From positions 1-64,000 of the forward strand of contig NW_023501110.1 of NCBI RefSeq assembly GCF_014066305.1: 64,000 nt of DNA, in the 5' to 3' direction. Below are positions 1 to 8,317 of this stretch, piece after piece; within the stretch, counting starts at the first letter, position 1; the number at the start of each line of letters is the position of its first letter. A model generated the notes under the pieces. That model made no database searches. It saw only the letters and a list, made by a program, of their open reading frames with translations, and was not told the origin of the DNA. Position numbers and translations under genes: made by a program. Source of the DNA: Letharia columbiana. Its lineage: Eukaryota; Ascomycota; Lecanoromycetes; Lecanorales; Parmeliaceae.

Positions 1-918
1 GGCTTCAACCACCAGCACTACTCTGTACCATGCCGAGTCTGTCGAGGACGCCGACACGCAGATGGGCCTGAAATGCAATTCATGTAAGTTTCATTGCCCA
101 ATCCAGATTTACACAGCTAAGCCTTCACAGCCACCAGCCAGCCTTTCCGTTCTGAGATGAATCGTGTCATTTCGCACTATCTCCATCCTGGCTCGAGCAG
201 AGAGCTCAATCTCTCAAGTAGGGACCGCGCCGCCGTTCTTCATGCCCTAGAACACACTACTCACCCCTCTGCGCTCACCCTCGTCAGAGACATGGTCGAA
301 GCTAGCTTGCGCGGTCAATCTCACCCGAATTTCATCCGCTGGGCTATCTGTAACGGCAACAAGCCACGCGTGCTCTTCGTCCGGAACTCAGGTATCGCGC
401 ATATCGTCGCGGCTCTCATTCTCGGTCTTCTGCTCATTTTAAGCCACGCGTCAAGATGGTGGAGGTTCTTCGTCTTTCCACTCTTTTTCGTTGGCTTCGA
501 TATCGGTGTCGCGGCTTACAAGGGTCTTTGCGTCATCATCCACACAAGCCATCGCCGAGCTCTGCGCCCATGGGAGCAATTCAGCGAGGACGTCTCCCTT
601 ACCAGCTTCGATAGCGGCCCTGAAGAGGAAGCTAATCTATCTACCGACGACATGTTCAGCATGGTCTCCCGCTCCAGAAATGGTGTTTCACTCGACACTT
701 TCGGGACATCTAACAGCTACAGCCATGAGTTGTGGGTCGAGAAATACAGACAGAAGCATCTGTTCCGGAAGATTTTCACCAAGAGCATCTGGGTGCAAGA
801 ACAGGCGGTGAGGTTGTTACAGGACAAGATTGTGAAGCAGAGTCATGCTTGGGCTCTGATCATCAGTGTCTTGTTGACGGCCTTGGTGGTGGCACTACCG
901 CAGGCCAATGTTATCTAG
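1..918 (+). CDS. RAX1: RAX1-like RGS-domain membrane protein (5' end missing)
   Basis: The 3' part of a gene that begins before the window. Exons are 1-83 (frame starting at base 2) and 131-918; the intron 84-130 (GTAAGT...TTCACAG) has phase 1. The protein shows the end of an RGS domain (QPFRSEMNRV..., ending near HPNFIRWAI), then two hydrophobic segments (around IAHIVAALILGLLL and FFVFPLFFVGFDIG), an acidic/serine linker, and a C-terminal hydrophobic anchor (WALIISVLLTALVVAL). RGS followed by three membrane spans is the RAX1 arrangement. RAX1 helps mark bud sites and polarity in yeasts; its role in filamentous fungi is less clear. The assignment rests on domain order and motif memory. Confidence 0.75.
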
Positions 919-927
919 AGAATACCT

Positions 928-972
928 CAGCATCGGCATCAGTATCCGCATCAGCGTCAGCGTCAGCGCATT
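928..972. repeat. Short low-complexity (RTCAGC)n tract
   Basis: Imperfect tandem hexamers (gcatca / gcgtca) directly after the RAX1-like stop codon. This is probably 3' UTR microsatellite sequence. No coding role is evident. Confidence 0.5.
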
Positions 973-1913
973 CGCAGTCATTCGAGCGTCCAAGTGCTGG
1001 ACACTCGCTTCCGACTGCTCAGGCGTAGAGTTCGAAAAGAGGTTTGCATGTGCTCGCGAAAGAATTCCCGTTATTTTCGGTGTTGGATGGATCAATGTGG
1101 ATGTGCAGGTTGGATGATGGATAATCGATTGACTCATTTTCTAAGTGTCTTCGCGTCAGAAGAGAGGAGACAGTCATTGCATACTGGCCTTGTACTCGGA
1201 GAGACTGGCTAGTCTTCTTCTTGCCATCGGAGTCATCTCACGTTGGCTAACTTATCTCATCTACTGCAAAGACTCTCAATATCCCATAGAAATTGCATAG
1301 CGTTGGCACAGCGTGCGGTCCGTCAACATCAACGATAGAAAATTTCCATGCTTTGAACTTCCCTCGTTTCAATGCTGCTCTATTTAGTGTGACCGAATGA
1401 GAGCCTGAAAATCTGACTGTTCAGCCTCGATCATAAGGTTGAAAGAGCCGAGGGCCTCTAAGCATGCAGCCAGTCGATCACCTTCATGGAAAGCATCGAA
1501 GTCATCCAGGTCCTCTAACTGTACAACCCTCATACGATCCGACCCTTTTTGACGTCTCACCAACAAAAGCAGAGTAGCTGAATCAATCTGAGAGTCCTTC
1601 TTGGTTTCCGCGTGAGCTGCCTTTCGAGGCCTAATTTTCCTTGGAACGAATGAAGATTTCAACAGATCGAGGTTGCGAAGACAGTAGCATGAACTGTTAT
1701 TGAGAATGTAGTTTGAAATGGCACAACAGAAAAGGTTGCTGCTTCGAAAAATCAAGCATTTTGGTAGAATGGGATTGGCATTGAAGATGTATCGCGATCG
1801 CTCTTCATAAATGGTCTACCTCCAAGGGACGAGTATGGACGCTCTATATTCATCAAGACCCTAAATCGTAGGTCTCCAATGCCTTACATCATTTCACGCG
1901 GGCTACCTATGGG
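973..1913. other. Intergenic stretch, one weak minus-strand ORF
   Basis: No convincing gene. A minus-strand open frame (1384-1755) has coding-like composition near its end (VQLEDLDDFDAF), but it lacks an ATG, any recognisable domain and any matching splice partner. It could be a relic exon related to the decayed region that follows. Confidence 0.35.
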
Positions 1914-3959
1914 CTACCCTTTGGCCTTCACCGCGTCGACAGGATGCAGCAACATGCCGGGCAGAAACAACCTGCCCACCTTGTCCAACCCAGCAGGATA
2001 AGGGTACGGCGTGTCCTTGTGACCATTCGGACCCATTCCTCGCACCGCAAAGGCCTCCCCTTCAAGTCCACACCGCCGCCGATACGGCGTCCGTGGATAC
2101 TGCTCGACTCCAGACGCCACCGAAACGTTCTTCGTGTTCGCATTTTGATCGTATCTTGCGCAGCAAAGTCAGTAAAGGTGCCATTCGGCCCGACAATGTT
2201 GAAGATTTTGTTGTCTTCCTCGGGCTCATCCACCCCCACTTGGTGGTCTAAGTATTGCGGTACGGAGAATTGGGCTACTTTGAGAGCATGGAGGAGCACC
2301 ATGGTGTGGGCGAACGTTTGGGACCGTATGTTCATGCTCTGGGCATCATGCATAATCTGCAGAAGCTGCCTAGACAAGCGGACCCACGGAGTGACCATGA
2401 GTGAGCGACGAGGTGGATCTTCCCTTCTGGAAACCGTAGATGGTATTCTTCTTGAAAAGCTCCGTGTGATTGAGGTCTATAATAGGAGACCTTGAAATAA
2501 GGTCTGCCTCTTCGCCGACGCCTCAGGAGTAATCATCTTCTGCTGCTGTCTTCCTGTGAAATTTAGGTCCGAGAGATCTTGGGACGGCCCAGCTTCGTAC
2601 AGGACCCCGGACACCACCGTCTGGGTTGGCGGCCTCTACAGTGTCCGAGAAGCTGGCGTAAGTACCGTGGTAAGAAGGGATGTAGAATCTGGCAGCTCGT
2701 TCAAACTGAAGCTTGCGTGGCTGTTTGCGAGCCCACGACTCGGCATTCTCGAGAATATTGTACCAGTTCCCTGTATAGCGGACGTCAAGTTCAAATTGCC
2801 ACAAGAAGACGAAGTCAGGGTTCATATTGGAAAACAATTTTAGTGGCTGATTTTTGTGTTGAGATTGACCGCCTCCTTGATCAATCCCAGGATACCAAAC
2901 CTTCAGTAGGTCTTGGTTGAAGAGGATCGTCATATTATGGAATTCGCGAGGTACGATATCACCAAGGGCTTCTTAATAGGCCCCAGAACCAGGGCTAGTC
3001 CGGATAGATCTGTCTTTGTCTTTGATTTCCACCATTATATTCCAATCCCTGCCAAGCACGAAGGAGAATAGCTGTTTCGTCTTTACACTTCTTCGATGGA
3101 GAGAACAACGCACGTTTGCTACTTCTCAACATAAGCATTGTGCTGCGTTTCAGAGACAGAGGCTTTTCAGTCTCAGGCTATGCAAGAACCAAATTTTGCC
3201 CAGGACTACGACTAAAGCGAGGTTTGTTTGCTTCCTCACACTGGCCTTGCAATTGGCCCCAATCGACATATCTCCAATCAACATCCGGACTCCCGAAAGT
3301 TTGGAGTAGGGGCCGATCTCGAACAATGTCAAATCCGTAGAGGCCAAGTCGACCACTCCGATCAAGCAATGGGTACTATCAAGCTCACTTTCGGCAAAGG
3401 AGCCAAACATGGGGTTTGGGTTTAGAGGTTTGCCATCGATGAATTTCGATTCCTCAGGACATGACGAGACGAGGCGCTTACCAATTGGATCAACAACCAA
3501 GGCCTCAAGCATGTCGTCTGGACTGCTGTTCACATGTACGCCTCGCGGCCCCAAATATGGCTGCTGAGAGCCATGCCATCTCTGACACCACGCTTGAACA
3601 TTGTAGTCAAGGTAGACGTTGTAGGGTTTGCGAGGAAATAAATCCCTGGACGCTAAATCGATGTATTCGACCGAAGGCGGTCTGCGCGCTGATGGCTTCT
3701 CAATGACGGCATGCCCGTCATTTCCGACACCATGGTCATTGTGGACAAAGTCTGGAACGACGGTGATGTTCCTATACAGCGGAATCCCGAAGTCATGCCG
3801 GCAAATGTAGGAAATTGAGAAGGTGCATGGAAGTAATGACACGACTTTGTCTTCACATCTACAAGCGTTTGGGATATAACAAGGTGCTACTAACAAAAGA
3901 AAGAAAAAATAAATGTTAGGGAGGAGTATAGATACAAAGCATCGCATGGATCCTGGCAC
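1914..3959 (-). pseudogene. Decayed DUF3405 (glycosyltransferase-like) gene
   Basis: DUF3405-type segments occur in order on the minus strand but in different frames. An N-terminal hydrophobic segment and the RKPYNVYLDYN block lie in the 3150-3959 frame. The FGS(F/Y) block then shifts at about 3370 into DRSGRLGLYGFD...VDWGQLQ (3178-3369). An LLRAWQGLEY block lies near 3080-3000 before a stop. NPDFVFLWQFELDVRYTGNWY...PSYHGTYASFSDTVEA lies in 2523-2933. The C-terminal GRLFLPGMLLHP is split between two frames (1914-2120 and 1928-2398). Intact fungal relatives read these blocks continuously and are probable Golgi membrane glycosyltransferases. At least three frameshifts and several stops make this a pseudogene. 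Some breaks might be introns, but the overlapping frames at both ends cannot be. Confidence 0.75.
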
Positions 3960-4186
3960 ATCAATTCGTCGCAGATCCCTACCGAATTCCCGAAATCAGC
4001 CCCATGTCGCATACTTGTATCCTCGGTCACAGCAACCAGTCAACACGGCCGGATAATAACATAAATTGTATGGACAAGTTCTATGACTTGCTCGTTGGTG
4101 AATCAGGAGAGAACGAGTCGACCCCAAAAGTGTCTAAGTATTTCATGGCACAAGTACTTTTTAATCTAGAGAGTAAAGACTAATCT

Positions 4187-4197
4187 TACTTTACTCG
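4187..4197. repeat. Flanking 11-bp direct repeat, left copy
   Basis: TACTTTACTCG occurs here and again at 6765-6775 in the same orientation, just outside the terminal inverted repeats. It may be a target-site duplication, but its distance from the TIR differs on the two sides (5 versus 17 bp). Confidence 0.4.
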
Positions 4198-4200
4198 GTT

Positions 4201-4286
4201 TACTCCTTTTTGCAAAACCATTTGCGGGAGCGCCCGTTTGGCAGCCACCCCACCAAATTTTCGCCGTGACCACCGCCAAATGTGCG
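4201..4286 (+). repeat. Left terminal inverted repeat (86 bp)
   Basis: Begins TACTCCTTTTTGCAAAACC and includes the GCGGGAGCGCCCG motif. It is the reverse complement of 6664-6749 with a single G/A difference near the inner end. Similarity stops abruptly after it. Confidence 0.9.
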
Positions 4287-4627
4287 TAAGAGGTATTTCG
4301 CATTACATAGACATAGAACCACATTCAAGTAGCCGTTGCAGTAGTCACTGTAGCTATTCAAGTAGATTACAAGTAGTTACTATCTAAAAATCGGGCAGAA
4401 CCTCTATACAGAGTGGTGAAAAAAAAATGGGCTGGGGCACACCAAAATGGAGCTCTATAACTGCACTCCCTATATATGGCGTATCAGACGGCTGGACTGT
4501 GCCAGAAACACGTCGTTAAACGACTTATTGACAGATCTTTGTGCGCGAGACTGATCCATAAGGATGTGGTGTAGTGGTGAGGTATGCCCCATGATGTAGC
4601 TTCACCGGACCACCTCTTGCCAGCCCA

Positions 4628-5150
4628 TGCTGTCTGCAGTGCTCCCAGCAGTGCTCTGTCCAGTGGTCTCAGTAGTAGTGCTCTGTCCAGTGGTTCCAGT
4701 AGTAGTGCTCTGTCCAGTGCTCCCAGTAGTAGTGCTCTGTCCAGTGCTCCCAGTAGCAGTGCTCTGTCCAGTGGTCCCAGTAGTGCTCTCAGTAGTGCTC
4801 TGTCCAGTGGTCCCAGTAGTAGTGCTCTGTCCAGTGGTCCCAGTAGTGCTCTCAGTAGTGCTCTGTCCAGTGGTCCCAGTAGTAGTGCTCTATCCAGTGC
4901 TCCCAGCAGTGCGCTGTCCAGTGCTTCCAGTAGTAGTGCTCTGTCCAGTGGTCTTAGTAGTACTCCCCGTAGTGCTCCCAGTAGTGCTCTGTCCAGTGGT
5001 CCCAGTAGTAGTGCTCTGTCCAGTGCTCTGTCTAGTGGTCCCAATAGTGCTCTGTCCAGTGATCCCAGTAGTGCTCTGTCCAGTGGTCCCAGTAGTAGTG
5101 CTCTGTCCAGTGCTCTGTCCAGCAGTGCTCTGTCCAGTGGTCCCAGTAGA
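4628..5150 (+). repeat. Tandem array A, 24/27-bp units
   Basis: About 20 imperfect copies of a unit like GCTCTGTCCAGTGGTCCCAGTA, with 3-bp (AGT) length variants giving 24- and 27-bp periods. Its reverse complement forms array A' at 5781-6490. Because unit lengths are multiples of three, frames stay open and give Ser/Ala/Leu or Val/Leu repeat peptides that are not considered real proteins. Confidence 0.9.
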
Positions 5151-5434
5151 GTAGGTAGGTAGGTAGGTAGGTAGGTAGGTAGCTACGCAGCAAGGTAGGT
5201 AGATAGGTAGCTGCGCAGCAGTGAAGGTAAGTAGGTAGGTAGGTAGGTAGGTAGGTAGCTGCGCAGCAGTGAAGGTAAGTAGGTAGGTAGGTAGGTAGCT
5301 GCGCAGCAGTGTAGGTAGGTAGGTAGGTAGGTAGGTAGGTAGGTAGCTGCGTAGTAGTGAAGGTAAGTAGGTAGGTAGGTAGGTAGGTAGGCGCGCAGCA
5401 ATGTAGATAAGCTCGCAGCAGTGTAGGTAGGTAG
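5151..5434 (+). repeat. (GTAG)n microsatellite with palindromic spacers
   Basis: Runs of GTAG are interrupted at intervals by GCTGCGCAGCAGTGAAG-type spacers. GCTGCGCAGC is a perfect 10-bp palindrome. The block is the inverted counterpart of 5435-5667. Confidence 0.9.
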
Positions 5435-5667
5435 CTATCTACATTGCTGCGCAGCTACCTATCTACCTACCTTAATACATAGCTATTTACCTACCTACAT
5501 TGCTACGCAGCTACCTAGCTACCTACCTACACTACTGCGCACTTATCTACACTGCTGCGCGCCTACCTACCTACCTACCTACCTACCTACCTACCTACCT
5601 ACATTGCTGCGCGCCTACCTACCTACCTACCTACCTACACTACTACGCACCTACCTACCTACCTACT
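5435..5667 (-). repeat. (CTAC)n microsatellite with palindromic spacers
   Basis: Inverted counterpart of 5151-5434: CTAC runs separated by GCTGCGC(A/G)C spacers. The junction near 5435 is the symmetry centre of the core. Confidence 0.9.
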
Positions 5668-5780
5668 ATGTCCAGTGCTCCCGGTACTACTTCCAGTAGT
5701 GCTCTGTCCAATTGCTCCCAGTAGTGCGCTATCCAGTACTTCTAGTACTACTCTCCGTAGTGCTCTGTCAATTGCTCTTA

Positions 5781-6490
5781 GTACTGGAAGTAGTACTGAG
5801 AGCACTGGATAGCGCACTGCACTACTGAGAGTACTGGACAGAGCACTACTGGGAGTACTAGACAGAGCACTACTGGGACCACTGGACAGAGCACTACTGG
5901 GAGCACTACGGGGAGCACTACTGGGAGCACTGGACAGAGCACTACTGGGAGCACTACGGGGAGCACTACTGAGACCACTGGACAGAGCACTGCTGGGAGC
6001 AGTACTGAGAGTAGTACTGGAAGCACTGGACAGAGCACTACTACTGGGACCACTGGACAGAGCACTATTGGGACCACTGGACAGAGCACTACTGAGACCA
6101 CTACTGAGACCACTGGACAGAGCACTACTACTGGGACCACTGGACAGAGCACTACTGGGAGCACTACTGGGACCACTGGACAGAGCACTGGACAGAGCAC
6201 TACTACTGAGAGTACTGGACAGAGCACTACTGGGACCACTACTGGGACCACTACTGGGACCACTGGACAGAGCACTACTACTGGAAGCACTGGACAGCGC
6301 ACTGCTGGGAGCACTGGATAGAGCACTACTACTGGGACCACTGGACAGAGCACTACTGGGACCACTACTGGGACCACTGGACAGAGCACTACTACTGGGA
6401 CCACTGGATAGAGCACTACTGGGAGCACTGGACAGAGCACTACTGGGAGTAGTACTGAGAGTGGTACTGGAAGCACTGAATGAAGCACTA
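5781..6490 (-). repeat. Tandem array A' (inverted copy of array A)
   Basis: About 28 imperfect copies of GGACAGAGCACTACTGGGACC-type units, the reverse complement of array A. A short block at 5668-5780 still runs in the A orientation, so the inversion point of the arrays lies at about 5780 and not at the microsatellite centre. Confidence 0.9.
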
Positions 6491-6663
6491 CTAGCAATAT
6501 TGGGAAAGCATTGCGATGGCATAGCGATAGCGACAGCGACAGCGTGGCTGTGGAGGTCTAAAAAAAGCTACATCAAGTTCTTCGGCAATTGGACTATACA
6601 CGGCTTCATATTTAGACGAATCTACAGCTAACCTACAGCTATCTACCACGAATTTGGCTTCTG

Positions 6664-6749
6664 CGTACATTTGGCGGTGGTCACGGCGAAAATTTGGTGG
6701 GGTGGCTGCCAAACGGGCGCTCCCGCAAATGGTTTTGCAAAAAGGAGTA
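6664..6749 (-). repeat. Right terminal inverted repeat (86 bp)
   Basis: Reverse complement of 4201-4286 with one mismatch. It ends GGAG followed by TA. Confidence 0.9.
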
Positions 6750-6764
6750 GGCTGTGCCACTTCC

Positions 6765-6775
6765 TACTTTACTCG
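6765..6775. repeat. Flanking 11-bp direct repeat, right copy
   Basis: Second copy of TACTTTACTCG in the same orientation as 4187-4197. Confidence 0.4.
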
Positions 6776-7111
6776 AACGCTTCTAAAAGATGGCGCGCGG
6801 CAGCGGCAAGCGTCCCTGGCATGAGTCGACATAATGAATCCATGATTGATGACGCATATTATATACTATATGTTGCATGAATCAGGATATATATGATAGA
6901 ACGCTCGAAGATGCACGCCAATCGACGACTGTAACCCGTCAACGACTTACCCCTAGATAGCCATACAAATGTCCCCACACGAGCGGTATTGGCGACTTTT
7001 GCAGCTGTCCGCGCGAATATCGTTGTTTGTAGCTCTTGATAGGAAGTCAATCTTACACATCGGCCTTAGCACCACCCTTCATCATCTCACTGGGTTTTCA
7101 ATGCCAACGGC

Positions 7112-7896
7112 TTATTCCCTCCATCTAATACCCCACTCTCCTTTGGCAAAACTACTCTCCACCACTCTGCCCCATTGAACCGCCTCTACGCTTCTCCTCT
7201 TTCCCTCCTCCGTCTCGAAGCCAAAAGCCACACCTCTACGTGCGGCCCTCCTCACCATCTCCCGCTCTTTAGCCTTTTGCATGCCCCATTCCCTCAGAGT
7301 CTTATGCGGTCTTTTCTCCGATTGGGGCTTCGTAGTAGTAGCAGTAGTAGTTGTAGTAGTAGCTGCAGGAGGCTCCATCTCAGATGGGAGTCTCACGCCG
7401 CCACCATCGTCCTCCGCTTCCTCTTCTCCATCACTCGGACCGTCTTCTCCCAGCTCCTCTGCGTCTAAGAGCTCGACCTCCTCATTATCAGATCCGTCGT
7501 CCGTCCTAGTCTTCGTAAAGATCGCTCTCTCCACTTCTTCACATTTCACAATCCTTCTTTCTCTGCCATCGCCCAGTAGCTGTACAAAAGCTTGCTCGAT
7601 GTCGTTCTCAGTGGAAGGGGCAGGACGAGGCCTCTCTCGTCGGCAGCGGTCCGAGCAGTATTTCTGAGGCGTGGCTTGTGTGGTGTGGGATTTGCGGGGA
7701 GCTTTGGCAGGGTTAGAACAGGAGAGGTAGCCAAGTTGTATCAGAAGAGAAGTACTATCACATCAAGAGGAAATTTATAGTAGCTACATGAAAGACGAAG
7801 TATTGGCTTACAAAGTACACGTCCACATGTGCGGCAGTAGAGAGTATTGGCCGATGGCCCCGGGGCAGGAGCATTGCGAGAAGGCCGAGTGGACAT
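7112..7896 (-). CDS. Small CxxC/CxxxC (putative zinc-binding) protein, function unknown
   Basis: Two exons, 7896-7812 and 7701-7112; the 110-bp intron 7811-7702 (GTAAGC...CCAAAG) has phase 1. The product is 224 aa. The N-terminus carries YCRTCGRV and, just across the intron, KYCSDRCRR, so a CxxC...CxxxC zinc-ribbon-like pair is restored only when the intron is removed. An acidic stretch, a threonine run and a basic C-terminal half (KTLREWGMQKAKEREMVRRAARRG) follow. The upstream frame remains open to 8025, but ATG 7896 (MSTRPSR) gives a compact N-terminus. The family is not recognised; the paired cysteines suggest a metal site and perhaps nucleic-acid binding. Confidence 0.7.
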
Positions 7897-8317
7897 GCTT
7901 GAAGCTTGTCCAGACGTCGTGGGTGGCGAAACAGCCCGGGAAACACGACAACCGAGAGAAAGAGACTGAAGTGAAAGAATTGGAAGACGTGGAAGACGAT
8001 TCAGGCGTCCAATACGGTGCATCAAGTGGGAAGGAACCTGTTAAGCTAGGAGAGGTTTTCCAAGTTCCCTATTTACTTTGAACGGTCAATGGCTGACAAG
8101 ACGATTGTACATCCGCCAATGCGACGCTTTACTAAACACTTGTTCGTGCTCAATGCCAATTCAATGCACCCTTCAATATCAAAATGGTCATGATTCTCCC
8201 GTGCCCTTTTCCCTTTGCCCTTCCACCATTAGACGCTATGCTAGAAAGATAACTCCATGCCTAATACTGCCTGCTGTACATTTCTTCATGCACGCTTGTC
8301 TTCTAAACTTTCCCTCA

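Larger units (their letters stand above)
4203..6747. mobile_element. Foldback-like inverted-repeat transposable element (non-autonomous)
   Basis: A 2.5 kb segment bounded by near-perfect 86-bp terminal inverted repeats (4201-4286 and 6664-6749, one mismatch) that start next to TA dinucleotides on both sides. Inside, tandem arrays of a 24/27-bp unit (4628-5150) recur in inverted orientation (5781-6490). Between them lie (GTAG)n and then (CTAC)n microsatellite blocks, also inverted relative to each other. Long TIRs built partly of tandem subrepeats are the hallmark of foldback elements. No transposase domain is seen. The serine-rich open frames inside result from repeat units that are multiples of three and lack stops. 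TA duplication would point to Tc1/mariner-type transposition; the 11-bp flanking repeat would instead point to a Mutator/foldback-type event. Confidence 0.75.

Noticed and set aside
4568..4632. tRNA-like A-box (GTGTAGTGGTGAGG) inside the element, possibly SINE-derived
   Set aside because: No B-box, no acceptor or T-stem pairing found; too little to call a tRNA or SINE.
4584..5162. Long serine/alanine/leucine repeat ORF
   Set aside because: Open only because the repeat unit is a multiple of three without stops; equivalent frames are open on both strands and in both arrays, with no unique sequence or start context.
5659..6522. 287-codon repeat ORF on the minus strand
   Set aside because: Mirror of the left array, explained by the inverted tandem repeats of the element.
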